64,000 nt of DNA, from positions 1 through 64,000 of the forward strand of contig CAZIDZ010000012.1 of assembly GCA_964538455.1 (NCBI GenBank), in the 5' to 3' direction. Positions within the stretch are counted from its first letter, which is position 1; each line of letters begins with the position of its first letter. Positions 17,171 through 28,203 of this stretch are shown piece by piece. The DNA comes from JAZDLX01 sp964538455 (GTDB lineage Bacteria > Electryoneota > Electryoneia > Electryoneales > Electryoneaceae). The notes under the pieces are model-generated. The model had not been told where the DNA came from and searched no databases. It saw only the letters and a program-made list of their open reading frames with translations. The position numbers were made by a program, and so were the translations under genes.

Positions 17171-17752
17171 TCAGTTCTTGATCGTTGTCCCCAACACCTT
17201 CAGGAATGCCTTCATCCAGGCGTCGTTTGCGGGCCACGCGGGCGCGGTGACGAGGTTGCCGTCCGTGATCGCCTTATCAACGGGAATGTTGCGGTAGGAT
17301 CCTCCGGCCAGTTTGACCTCCGGGCCCACGGCGGGGTAGCAGGTTGCTTTCCTGCCCTTCAGCACTCCTGCGGCAGCGAGAATTTGCGGGCCGTGGCAGA
17401 TCGCCGCGATCGGTTTCTTTTTCCTCGCGAAGTACTTGACGATCTCGATCACCTTCGCGTTCAACCGGAGGTACTCGGGACCGCGTCCGCCCGGAATCAC
17501 GAGAGCGTGGTAACTTTCGTACTTGATCGCGGAAAACGTGGCGTTCAGGGTGAAATTGTGACCCCGCTTCTCACTGTAGGTCTGATCCCCCTCGAAGTCA
17601 TGAATCGCGGTCCGTACGGTGTCCCCCTTTTTCTTGCCGGGACACACCGCGTCCACCCTGTGACCCACCATCCGCAGCATCTGAAACGGCACCATTGTTT
17701 CGTAATCCTCAACGTAGTCGCCAACAAGCATCAGAATCTTTTTCGCAGCCAT
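17171..17752 (-). CDS. DJ-1/PfpI family protein
   Basis: A 193-residue class I glutamine-amidotransferase-like protein. The nucleophile elbow is AAICHGPQILAAAG with the catalytic Cys, and the glutamate-containing strand is LMLVGDYVEDYETMVPF. GGRGPEYLRL lies ahead of the elbow as in PfpI-like deglycase/protease homologues. ATG 17752 has AGGAGG 7 bases upstream; the longer frame to 17914 runs into the adjacent palindrome and is not used. The biochemical role of this subfamily is uncertain. Confidence 0.88.
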   Translation of the reverse strand: MAAKKILMLVGDYVEDYETMVPFQMLRMVGHRVDAVCPGKKKGDTVRTAIHDFEGDQTYSEKRGHNFTLNATFSAIKYESYHALVIPGGRGPEYLRLNAKVIEIVKYFARKKKPIAAICHGPQILAAAGVLKGRKATCYPAVGPEVKLAGGSYRNIPVDKAITDGNLVTAPAWPANDAWMKAFLKVLGTTIKN

Positions 17753-17873
17753 GGTTGTCCTCCTGAAGTGAGATTGTGCCTTTTCCGTCCACTTTGAGGA
17801 TAACGAAGGATTGTCTTGTGGGGCTTTGTGCAGGCGAGACAATCGTTGAATATCGACTGCCTCCAGGAGGAAT

Positions 17874-17920
17874 CCAAAAGTGACAGTTGCTTTGATTTCA
17901 AAAGCAACTGTCACTTTTGG
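17874..17920. repeat. 20-bp-arm perfect palindrome, dispersed-repeat copy 1
   Basis: Left arm 17874-17893 and right arm 17901-17920 are exact inverted copies around a 7-base loop. The core reads AAAGTGACAGTTGCTTT. It lies 11 bases past the stop of the last MacB-like gene (minus strand) and could terminate that operon. A half copy, one base different over 24, occurs at 62492-62515. Confidence 0.85.
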
Positions 17921-17931
17921 CTCATGAACGC

Positions 17932-19149
17932 TTATTCGTAGCGCAGGCTGTCGATCGGATCGAGCCGGCTCGCCTTCCAGGCCGGCCAGGTGCCGAAGAC
18001 CAGTCCGATCACGCTGCAGAACACGATGCCGAGCAGGACGCTCCAGAGCGGGACCGCCACCGGCAGGTTGGCCGCTTTTCCGAGCACCATCGCCGTGACA
18101 ATCCCGATGCTGACCCCGATCATCGCCCCGATTTCGGTAAGGATGATCGCCTCAGCGAGAAATTGGTAAAGGATGCTTCTCCGTCGGGCTCCGACCGCCT
18201 TGCGAACTCCGATCTCGCGGGTCCGTTCCGTGACCGAGACGAGCATGATGTTCATGATGCCGACACCGGCGACGATCAGTGCAATGGAGGCGATACCGAA
18301 GGCGGCGATGCGGATCCAGCGAGTCATGTTGTTAAAGCTGTCCACGAGCTGGTTGCTGTAGAAGGTTGCGAAATTGTTCGGTTCGCCGGGTTTCAGATTC
18401 CTCGCCGCCCGCAGCGCGGCAACGGTCTGGTCAATGCCTTCCTGAATTCGAGCCGGATCCGTGACCTGCACGGTGATGAACCAACTCTGCTGGGTGCCCC
18501 ACCAGCGAGTCCAGGTGGTAATCGGGATGACGCAATGGAAGTCGGAATTGCCGCCGAAGATCCCGCCCCGCTCTTCGAGCACCCCGATCACCTGCGCCCG
18601 ATTCCCGTTGACGGTCACGTACTCACCGATCGGATCACGGAAGGGGAAGAGGTGATTTGCGACACCGTACCCGAGCACCACGACAGCACGGTTGAAGTGA
18701 ACGTCCGTATCCGAAAGAAACCGGCCGCGTTCCACCATATAACCGTTGTTCGGAGCGAAGCCGGGCACTCCCCCAGCGACAATAATGTTAGGATTCGTTG
18801 ATTTGTCCTTGTAGCGGATCGTCACCACGTATCTCCACACCTCGGGAGCAACGATTTTCGCCAGGGGAACGTTCCTTTCGATGGCGCGCACCTCCCGCCA
18901 TCCGATTTTCGGCCAGTTGAAGAAGCGATTGCGCCGGGCGACGTTTCGCTCGAACGCCTCCACCTGAAACACACCCGCCGAAAGCACAGACATTTGCTGG
19001 TTCACCTGATTTTGCAGACCCCGGATTACGGACATCGTCGCGATAATCGTCATCACGCCGATGACAACGCCGAGCAGGGTCAGCGAACTGCGCAGCTTTT
19101 GAGACAGGATGTTCGTGACCGACATCCGGAAGGATTCACCGAGATTCAT
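17932..19149 (-). CDS. MacB-like ABC transporter permease, type A copy 2
   Basis: This 405-residue permease has one N-terminal membrane span (SLTLLGVVIGVMTIIATMSV), a large periplasmic MacB-type domain, and a C-terminal FtsX core with three spans (GIASIALIVAGVGIMNIMLV onward). The family motif ERTREIGVRKAVGARRRSI couples it to the ATPase. It lacks its own nucleotide-binding domain and should use the shared ATPase at 23000-23752. It is closely similar along its length to the permease at 20483-21709, and is the last gene of the operon, ending in a long palindrome. Confidence 0.92.
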   Translation of the reverse strand: MNLGESFRMSVTNILSQKLRSSLTLLGVVIGVMTIIATMSVIRGLQNQVNQQMSVLSAGVFQVEAFERNVARRNRFFNWPKIGWREVRAIERNVPLAKIVAPEVWRYVVTIRYKDKSTNPNIIVAGGVPGFAPNNGYMVERGRFLSDTDVHFNRAVVVLGYGVANHLFPFRDPIGEYVTVNGNRAQVIGVLEERGGIFGGNSDFHCVIPITTWTRWWGTQQSWFITVQVTDPARIQEGIDQTVAALRAARNLKPGEPNNFATFYSNQLVDSFNNMTRWIRIAAFGIASIALIVAGVGIMNIMLVSVTERTREIGVRKAVGARRRSILYQFLAEAIILTEIGAMIGVSIGIVTAMVLGKAANLPVAVPLWSVLLGIVFCSVIGLVFGTWPAWKASRLDPIDSLRYE

Positions 19150-19152
19150 GAT

Positions 19153-20379
19153 TCACTCCTGCCTGAGGGCTACGATCGGGTCCATGCGTGCGGCTTTCGC
19201 GGCGGGGAAGAGGCCGAAGACCAGTCCGACCACCGCCGAGAACAGGACCGCCATCACGGAAAGCCAGAGAGGGAGAGAAACCGGAAGTTGTGATTTGATC
19301 GCCTGCCCGGCGAGGGCAGCCAGGGCCAGGCCGATGGCGCCGCCCACCATGCAAATCAGCATTGCCTCGACGAGAAACTGAAAGAGGATATTGGTTGTTC
19401 TCGCACCCACCGCTTTGCGCATCCCGATCTCCCAGGTGCGTTCCGCCACCGAGACGAGCATAATGTTCATGATGCCGACGCCGCCAACGAGCAGCGCGAT
19501 GCCACCGATTACCAAGCCCGCCGCATACACCCCCGCGGTAATCTGCCGGTAGAATCCTTCCAGCATCTCCTGGCGGTTGATGACAAAATTGTTTTCTTCG
19601 CGGGGCATCAGACGGCGCGATTTGCGCATCAGGAATGTGACTTCGTCCTCGAGTGCATCGAGGTCAACCCCGCTCTTTGCTTTCACCACGATCTGCACAC
19701 TTCTGCGCCGTCCGAACACATTCTCGAACGTGCTTACCGGTATGACGACTCGGTTATCCATCGATTCACCGAAGGTGGTGCCGCGGGGTTCGAGGATGCC
19801 GACAACGCGGTAGAGATCGTTGCCGATGCGAATGCGACGGCCGACGGGATTGAGCGTTTTGAACAACTCCGACTGCACATCGGTGCCTATCAGGCAGACT
19901 TTTCGTGCGGAGCGAACGTCCGCGGTGGTGAATCCCCGCCCGACATCGATAGCGAAGCCGCTCGCGAGGGTGTAATTCTCGCAAGCGCCGTTCACCTCGA
20001 CGCCTTCTCGCAGCTCATCGCGATATCCGATCGTTCGACGGGTGCCAAGGCCTGCCGCCACATACTCCGCCAGTTCGGAATGTTGCCGGACGTATTCGTA
20101 GTCCTCCATCCGAATCGGAGGCCGGTTAATGTATTTCCACCAGCTCCCATCGGTAATCACCCAGGGCCATTTGTTGACGTAGATCGTGTTGCTGCCAAGG
20201 AAGGCGATTTGCCGCTGGAATGAACGGTTCAGCCCCTGGATGATCATCAACATCAGGGTGACCGTCACGACTCCGATAACGATGCCGAGTGTGGTCAGAA
20301 GGGAGCGGGTTTTGTTGGAGAGCAAAGCGCGCAGAGCGATGTCCGTCCCTTCCCAGAAGTTGAAAATGGCTTTACCCAT
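19153..20379 (-). CDS. MacB-like ABC transporter permease, type B copy 2
   Basis: A 408-residue permease of the same MacB/FtsX architecture: first span LLTTLGIVIGVVTVTLMLMI, periplasmic domain, then GGIALLVGGVGIMNIMLVSV and ERTWEIGMRKAVGARTTNIL. It is a paralogue of the gene at 21722-22957 (shared GLNRSFQ-QIAFLGSNT and WWKYINRPPI segments) and clearly distinct from the type A copies. Only 3 bases separate it from the downstream type A gene, so A and B probably form a heterodimer. Confidence 0.92.
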   Translation of the reverse strand: MGKAIFNFWEGTDIALRALLSNKTRSLLTTLGIVIGVVTVTLMLMIIQGLNRSFQRQIAFLGSNTIYVNKWPWVITDGSWWKYINRPPIRMEDYEYVRQHSELAEYVAAGLGTRRTIGYRDELREGVEVNGACENYTLASGFAIDVGRGFTTADVRSARKVCLIGTDVQSELFKTLNPVGRRIRIGNDLYRVVGILEPRGTTFGESMDNRVVIPVSTFENVFGRRRSVQIVVKAKSGVDLDALEDEVTFLMRKSRRLMPREENNFVINRQEMLEGFYRQITAGVYAAGLVIGGIALLVGGVGIMNIMLVSVAERTWEIGMRKAVGARTTNILFQFLVEAMLICMVGGAIGLALAALAGQAIKSQLPVSLPLWLSVMAVLFSAVVGLVFGLFPAAKAARMDPIVALRQE

Positions 20380-20482
20380 GACGCACCTCGCGTCAGGTGT
20401 AGCCGGCTCTGTCGCTTGGGATCATTGAGTTCCTGCCTCTTCCCATGTACAAGACAGGGAACACTGCGTGTCAGTTACTGTG

Positions 20483-21709
<1,227 letters not shown>

Positions 21710-21721
21710 CCGGCGCCTCGA

Positions 21722-22957
21722 TTACTGATGCCGCAGGGCGGCGATCGGGTCCATCTTCGCGGCCTTGGCGGCGGGGAAGAGGCCAAAAACAAGTCCGACG
21801 ACAGCTGAGAAGAGCACGGCAGCGATTGCAAGCCAGGGCGGAAGGACGGCCGGGAGCGCGTTCCGGATAGCGAAGCCGCCAAGGAACGCGAGACCAATGC
21901 CGATTGCACCGCCGAGGCTGCAGATGACCATCGCCTCGATCAGGAATTGCCAGAGGATATGGCTTGTGCGCGCTCCGACAGCCTTGCGCATCCCCACCTC
22001 CCAGGTCCGTTCCGTGACCGAGACGAGCATGATGTTCATGATGCCGATCCCGCCCACCAGCAGGCTGATCCCGCCAATCACCAGGCCGGCGCCATAGACA
22101 CCCGCCGTCATCGCCTTGTAGAACGATTCCAGCGCCTCCTGGCGGTTGATCGCGAAGTTGTTTTCCTCAAGCGGTTTCAGCTTACGCGCCCTCCGCATGA
22201 TTCCGGTCAGTTCATCAATCAACCCGTCAATGTTTGCCCCGTCCTTGGCTCGAACCGCAATTGTCACGCTGCGATTCCGGCCGAAGGTGTTGATAAAGGT
22301 TTCGATCGGGATAATGATGATATTATCTCGCGACTGGCCGAATGTGCTTCCCTGTTGTTCCAGGATGCCCACGACCTTGTAATTGTTCGCCCCGATCCGG
22401 AGTTCGCGCCCGAGTGGATTGAACGGACCAAAGAGCTCCTTGACAACATCGACTCCGATCACGCAGACCCTTCGGCTGGCACGGTTGTCGATGTCCGAGA
22501 TGAAGCGTCCAAACTCAGGTTGCGCACTCGAGATGAATGCGAATTCGCTCGTTGTCCCCAGGATCGCGACGCCCGAAAGCGCCTTGTCGCGGAATGCGAC
22601 GGTTCGCCGCGTCCCAATCCTCGGTGCGACAGCGTCCGCCAGGGTAGTTCTTTGCTTGACAAATTCGTACTGCTCCATGTTGATGCGGGGTCGGTTGATG
22701 TACTTCCACCAGTCGTCATCCCACACCCAGGGCCAGGGATCGATGTATACCGTATTGCTGCCGAGAAACGCGATCTGCTGCTGGAAGGAGCGGTTCAGTC
22801 CCTGGATGATCATCAGCATCAGGGTAACCGTTACCACCCCGATGACAATGCCAAGTGTCGTCAGGATGGCACGAGTCTTGTTGGAAAGAAGGGCCCGGAT
22901 GGCAATTCCGAACCCCTCAGTGAAATTGTGCATCCACGCTTGCAGCTGCTGCCTCAT
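21722..22957 (-). CDS. MacB-like ABC transporter permease, type B copy 1
   Basis: A 411-residue permease with a slightly longer N-terminus (MRQQLQAWMHNFTEGFGIAI) than its paralogue at 19153-20379. It carries the same ILTTLGIVIGVVTVTLMLMI span, MacB periplasmic domain and C-terminal FtsX core (ERTWEVGMRKAVGARTSHIL). It is the first permease after the ATPase gene, 42 bases downstream of it. The operon's single ATPase would energise it. Confidence 0.92.
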   Translation of the reverse strand: MRQQLQAWMHNFTEGFGIAIRALLSNKTRAILTTLGIVIGVVTVTLMLMIIQGLNRSFQQQIAFLGSNTVYIDPWPWVWDDDWWKYINRPRINMEQYEFVKQRTTLADAVAPRIGTRRTVAFRDKALSGVAILGTTSEFAFISSAQPEFGRFISDIDNRASRRVCVIGVDVVKELFGPFNPLGRELRIGANNYKVVGILEQQGSTFGQSRDNIIIIPIETFINTFGRNRSVTIAVRAKDGANIDGLIDELTGIMRRARKLKPLEENNFAINRQEALESFYKAMTAGVYGAGLVIGGISLLVGGIGIMNIMLVSVTERTWEVGMRKAVGARTSHILWQFLIEAMVICSLGGAIGIGLAFLGGFAIRNALPAVLPPWLAIAAVLFSAVVGLVFGLFPAAKAAKMDPIAALRHQ

Positions 22958-22999
22958 CGACCGCTACCTCCGATGCGCGGCGGAAACATCCTATCTATC

Positions 23000-23752
<753 letters not shown>

Positions 23753-23779
23753 GATCTACTCCGCGATGACACTCGTCCG

Positions 23780-25072
23780 TTATTCCGTGCTGTCGGCGAC
23801 AGCCTCATCCCCCGCGGTTTTCTCTTTCTTCGATTCCGGAGGCGGTGTATAGCTGACAACCTTGCCGCTGTGCAGATCCCGGGAAAGCAAACGGAATGGG
23901 CCCGTAATCACAAGGTCCCCTTCCTGGATGCCGCTCAGAATCTCGAAGTGCGTATCGGAGTAGATGCCCAGCTTGACAGGTTCCGCCCAGGCCGTATCGT
24001 TCTTGACCACGAATACCACTTCCACCGGGTCTTCCTTGCCGCTGTTCATCGTCGGGGAGTTGTTGCCGCCGTTTTTCTTGCCTTTCTGTTTGCTGGCACG
24101 GGCCCGCTCAGCCATCTTCTGCTCCTCGCTGAGCGTCCGAACGGCAACAGCCTCCTGCGGCAGGACAAGGGTCTTTTCACGACGGTCGGTGATGATTTCA
24201 ACCGTGGCGCTCATCCCCGGCCGCAGCTCCGGAACCCGGTCGGTCACCGCGACCTTGACGTTGAAGTTGGTTACTTCTTCCGCCGTGCCGGCGCCGCGGA
24301 CGACGCCCGAGTGAGCGATCTCCGTCACCTTGCCCCGGAAGGTGGTGTCCGGCATCGCGAACACCTCAATCTTCACCGCGTCGTTCAGCCCGATCAGGAC
24401 GACGTCGTTCTCGTTCACCTCGACGTCCACCTCCATCTGGTCGAGCTTCGACACGATCATGATCACATCCTGGCTGAACGTCGCACCGATCGCCATCTCG
24501 CCGACTTCCTTGTTCAACAGGGTGACCGTACCGCTGATCGGGGAGTAGATGCGGGTTTTCGAGTAACTGTCCTGCGACTGGTCCACGTTCGCCTTCGCCC
24601 GGTCCACTTCCGCGTCAAGACGCTTGACGGTGGCCTCCGACGTCTCCAGGTCCGCGTCCGAGGCGAGTCGGGCTTTGTGCAGTTCGCGCACGCGCTTGAG
24701 TTTGCTCTGGGCTTCCTCGAGCTGAGCCTGTGCGCTGCGCAGGCTGAACTGCATCTGATTGAGCTGCGCCTTGTAGTTCTCGTCCTCGATCTTGACCAGC
24801 AGCTGGCCTTCGGCAACCGTGTCACCTTCTTCCGCGCCGAGGTAGAGAATCCGGCCGCTGACGTTGGCGCTGATGTTGACGTCGATCTTGGGCTGGATTT
24901 TGCCCGATGCGGTGACGGTCTGGACAAGGCTGTCGAGTTTGGCGACGGTGACGTCCACCTTTTCACCCTTTGGGGCACGTTTGCTGGCCACGTTTGCGAT
25001 GACAAGCGCCGCCACCACGACCACCACGCCGACGATAATCCAAACCCGTTTCTTGTTCACCTTCCTGCTCAC
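23780..25072 (-). CDS. MacA-like periplasmic adaptor (HlyD/RND family)
   Basis: A 430-residue membrane-fusion protein: N-terminal anchor (VWIIVGVVVVVAALVIANVA), a lipoyl half-motif VTASGKIQPKIDVNISANVS, a coiled-coil hairpin (about residues 105-175, AQAQLEEAQSKLKRVRELH), the second lipoyl half with KTRIYSPISGTVTLLNKEVG, and a beta-barrel domain. An unusual Lys/Gly/Asn-rich insert (SKQKGKKNGGNNSP) sits near residue 330. It would link the permeases to the TolC-like channel. Its start overlaps the stop of the TolC-like gene by 4 bases. Confidence 0.92.
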   Translation of the reverse strand: MSRKVNKKRVWIIVGVVVVVAALVIANVASKRAPKGEKVDVTVAKLDSLVQTVTASGKIQPKIDVNISANVSGRILYLGAEEGDTVAEGQLLVKIEDENYKAQLNQMQFSLRSAQAQLEEAQSKLKRVRELHKARLASDADLETSEATVKRLDAEVDRAKANVDQSQDSYSKTRIYSPISGTVTLLNKEVGEMAIGATFSQDVIMIVSKLDQMEVDVEVNENDVVLIGLNDAVKIEVFAMPDTTFRGKVTEIAHSGVVRGAGTAEEVTNFNVKVAVTDRVPELRPGMSATVEIITDRREKTLVLPQEAVAVRTLSEEQKMAERARASKQKGKKNGGNNSPTMNSGKEDPVEVVFVVKNDTAWAEPVKLGIYSDTHFEILSGIQEGDLVITGPFRLLSRDLHSGKVVSYTPPPESKKEKTAGDEAVADSTE

Positions 25073-26430
25073 CGGGACACCTCCTCAAGCGACGCGCCGA
25101 GATCACGCTCCAGCGTCGCGAGCGTTGTAAAGTATTCGAGGACTCTCGCCAGATAGTCGTTCTCCGCCGTGATCCTGGTGACCTCCGCGCTGCGCAGGTT
25201 CAGCTGGCTCGACGCGCCGACACGGTATCGCTCCTGCTCGAGCTCCAATTGGCGGCGGGCCAGATCGCGGTTTCGTTCGGAAACCTTTATCTGCTGGTCC
25301 AGTTTTTCGAGGTTGCGCCATTCGCTGCGGACATTCGCCATGATGTTCTGGCGGAGCGAAAACTCGTCGTACACGGATTTCCGTTTCGCGATTACGGCGT
25401 TCTGGCGGTTGTACTCGCGCTGGAAACGGTCGAAGATAGTCCAATTGAGCGAGAATCCTGTGGTCGATGATGTAATGCTTGGCCACACTACGTAGTGTTG
25501 AGCTAAATCTTTTCTATAATCGCTGCGGTCGTAACTGTAGAACCAGCTGACCGTGGGGACGTACTGGCTCGTGTAGTTGAGCACGTTCAGCGAGTTGATC
25601 TTGACTTGGTTCTTGGCGGCTTTGAAATCGGGGCGCTTCTGGAGCGCCGTGGTGACAAGTTGATCGGCATCGGTATTGGGAAGTACCGGCGTCAGACCAC
25701 CGACGACGGGGAAGGTGCTGTCCAGGTGAATGCCGACGGCGAGGTTCAACGCTTCGCGGGCGTTTTTCAGCGACTGCTGTGCCTGCAGCACGTTGTTCTC
25801 CTGGGTGCCCAGATCGATCTCCGCCTGCATCACGTCCAGTTCTATCACGTCGCCCGTGGCGTACCTCGCCTGCGCGAGCCGCAACGACTCACGCCGTTGC
25901 TGGAGGATCTCGTTCTGAACACGCAGGTTCTCCTTGGCCAGGAGAAAGTTGTAGAAAACCGTCTTCACCTGGGTGACCAGCACATCCCGGGAACGCTCGC
26001 TGTTGAGGAAGATGTTATCCAGAGACAGTTTCGCCGCTTTCAATCCCCAGAGACGTTGCCCTCCCGCGAAGATCGTTTCGCTCACGGATATCGAAATCGA
26101 ACTACTGCTGTTGTTGTTGGCGAGGAGATTGCCGGCTGCGTCATAGGTCTTGCCCGACGTTCTGTACGATCCCCCTGCGGTAACACCCGGCAGGAATTGT
26201 CCAATCGCACTCGCCCTCAGCATGCTGACGATACGCTCGCCTTCGACAGCTTTCCTGTAGGTGTATTCATGATTGAGCGCCAGGTCGATCAAATCATCAA
26301 GCGTCTTGGATGAGTCGCTGACGATCAACGGAGGCTCATCCGGTGTGGCGGCCAACCCGGCGCTCGACAGCATCAGCACCCCGATCAAGGTCAGCAGTGT
26401 GCGACGCACGTAGCTTTTACTGCAGTTCAT
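25069..26430 (-). CDS. TolC-family outer-membrane channel
   Basis: The 453-residue protein has a signal peptide (RRTLLTLIGVLMLSSAGLAA) and a TolC/OEP fold with two repeats. Examples are SLDNIFLNSERSRDVLVTQV and LRVQNEILQQRRESLRLAQA in the first, and the coiled-coil RDLARRQLELEQERYRVGAS in the second. ATG 26430 has GAGGA about 5 bases upstream; the open frame to 26505 overlaps the Yip1 stop region and lacks support. With the adaptor, ATPase and permeases it forms a tripartite export system. Confidence 0.9.
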   Translation of the reverse strand: MNCSKSYVRRTLLTLIGVLMLSSAGLAATPDEPPLIVSDSSKTLDDLIDLALNHEYTYRKAVEGERIVSMLRASAIGQFLPGVTAGGSYRTSGKTYDAAGNLLANNNSSSSISISVSETIFAGGQRLWGLKAAKLSLDNIFLNSERSRDVLVTQVKTVFYNFLLAKENLRVQNEILQQRRESLRLAQARYATGDVIELDVMQAEIDLGTQENNVLQAQQSLKNAREALNLAVGIHLDSTFPVVGGLTPVLPNTDADQLVTTALQKRPDFKAAKNQVKINSLNVLNYTSQYVPTVSWFYSYDRSDYRKDLAQHYVVWPSITSSTTGFSLNWTIFDRFQREYNRQNAVIAKRKSVYDEFSLRQNIMANVRSEWRNLEKLDQQIKVSERNRDLARRQLELEQERYRVGASSQLNLRSAEVTRITAENDYLARVLEYFTTLATLERDLGASLEEVSR

Positions 26431-26488
26431 GGACGTCCTCGTTGTTCCAGAGTTCGTTGGTTGTCTGACAGCGATCGACGGCTGCCGG

Positions 26489-27238
26489 TTACATTGCGCC
26501 CCCAAGCAGCAGGGACATGATGATCGAGAGGCCGAGGAATACGACCAGCATCCAGACGATGCCTTTGCCGTTGGAAACCTTCGCCGCCACGGCTACACCG
26601 ATTCCCGCGACGATCGCCTGCCAGATCCGAAAGACATCGAAGACCTGGAGAATCTTGTGCGCGGTGCTCTCGGGATTCGCCTTTGTGATAATGCCAAGAC
26701 CCAACTGCGCACCCTGAATGTCACCCGTGATGTTCATCAGGAAACCGCTAATCAGGAAGGAGAGGAATCCGATCACGGACGACCACCAGATGATGGTCCA
26801 ATAATGCCCGAATTTGAGATTCCCACCGAGGATTACATTCCCGACGAGCAGCGCGAGCAGGGCGAGCACGAAGTTGAAGATGAAGATGTTGACGATCGGT
26901 CCGAGATAGAGGCCGATTGTCATCATGCCACCGTGGCTCTGGCGCTCCATGAACTGATCCGCCTGATCCTGCGTCAAGCGGCCGTCCGCGACCATCTGTG
27001 TGAATCGTTCCTGCATCTTCTGGATACTGAAATCACGGACCACATCACCCGCGAGGATGGCGAAGAGGACAATCCCGATCACGGTGAGCACGAGGGGCAC
27101 CCACCACTGCCCCGGTTTCTTCAGGGCGCCGCGCATGGCTGCGGTTGGCTCGGTGATGACTGAAACTAGGCGGGAATACGGGTTGACTACGACGGCCTCG
27201 GCGGCCGCTGACTCGGTGGTACTGGTCGGCTCCGACAT
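26489..27238 (-). CDS. Yip1-family integral membrane protein
   Basis: A 249-residue protein with five or so membrane spans (for example WWVPLVLTVIGIVLFAILAG and IVWMLVVFLGLSIIMSLLLG) and an acidic cytoplasmic loop, as in Yip1/YIF1-domain proteins. The start at 27238 has GGGAGG 5 bases upstream. It is the first gene of the MacAB-TolC-like operon, a position I would expect to reflect a helper role in the exporter, but its function is not known. Confidence 0.8.
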   Translation of the reverse strand: MSEPTSTTESAAAEAVVVNPYSRLVSVITEPTAAMRGALKKPGQWWVPLVLTVIGIVLFAILAGDVVRDFSIQKMQERFTQMVADGRLTQDQADQFMERQSHGGMMTIGLYLGPIVNIFIFNFVLALLALLVGNVILGGNLKFGHYWTIIWWSSVIGFLSFLISGFLMNITGDIQGAQLGLGIITKANPESTAHKILQVFDVFRIWQAIVAGIGVAVAAKVSNGKGIVWMLVVFLGLSIIMSLLLGGAM

Positions 27239-28203
27239 GATCCCTCCCTTGTCATGCTGATGAATGAACGTGAATCGTACCCCTCCGCGACTCACGTCTC
27301 CCAATGTTCAGCAACTCCTGTGCCTCTTTTCACGTTTGTAAGTATAGGTTTTTTCGCCGGTTTTTATGGTTTTATGTGGCAAAACGCACCACAGTGTGTC
27401 CGAGGAGTAGCATTCTGGTGCACGATAACGGACACTTTCCGAGCGAAAGTGGACATTTTCTCACGTAAAAACAATGCCCTCGCTCTGTGCACAGCTAGAT
27501 GAGAGGGTACAAACCCGGAGATCATTTTTACGTATTCATCTCTCCCATGTCCGTTCACTCCAGCGTAGGATGATGCCAGGGAATGTCGCTGCAAAGGTTT
27601 GCGATTTGGCGGAAGAAGGGAATACAAGACCTACTTCGATATCGCAGTATCGGCGTATTATTGGATCTATTGGCAGAATAAAACACGCTGCCTCTTTACG
27701 TCCGCCGTTTCACTCCATTGACTTTCGCGTTCCCAATACTGGAGAGTGTAATCAAATAAGAAACCACATTCATTGTGGTGATACACCTCATCTAGCGGAA
27801 GGCTCTCCTGAAGATGGACAGACTTTAGCGGCTGCACTTGATCGGCTTGGCAGGCAACTCTCTTAACCCTACCTTTTTACACCAACGCGCGATCTTTCGG
27901 ATCAGGCGCGAAGTCCCCTTTCAGAAACTTGCCGCCCGCCGCCATTGTACTGCAACCTCGCAAATGTACCGGGATCATTCGAAGCCGGTCCATCTGATGC
28001 GACCACTTGATGGAATGGATTCCAGGAAAGCGAGACTATAACTAATTCGTGGCCGACTTTGGAATGCGGAGTGGACAATCGAACCATGCTGTGGCGATCC
28101 TTGAAGCAATTGACAGTGCCACAGGAAAAGTGAAACGCAAGGGCTGTAACTCCTAAACCCTTATTTGATACGACTCAGGGCTTGATCCTGGGGGGAGGCA
28201 AGC
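27239..28203. other. 965-base AT-richer stretch without a recognisable gene
   Basis: The base composition is visibly more AT-rich than the flanks. Open frames (for example 27474-27866 on plus) give unconvincing translations with no Shine-Dalgarno. Near 27431-27460 there is a small hairpin (ACTTTC/GAAAGT at 27434-27450) beside GGACA-type motifs, which could be the end of a decayed mobile element, but no transposase remains. Promoters for the Yip1 operon and the LVIVD gene should lie at its two ends. Confidence 0.5.

Noticed and set aside
17753..17914. Longer N-terminus for the DJ-1 protein
   Set aside because: It would run through a palindrome and ignores the AGGAGG in front of ATG 17752.
27393..27465. 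IS21-like terminal sequence near GGACACTTTCC/GTGGACATTTTC
   Set aside because: Only short matches to memory of such ends; no transposase remnant or second end found.
27474..27866. 130-residue plus-strand open frame
   Set aside because: No ribosome site, irregular composition and no domain; it appears to be chance in a gene-free stretch.
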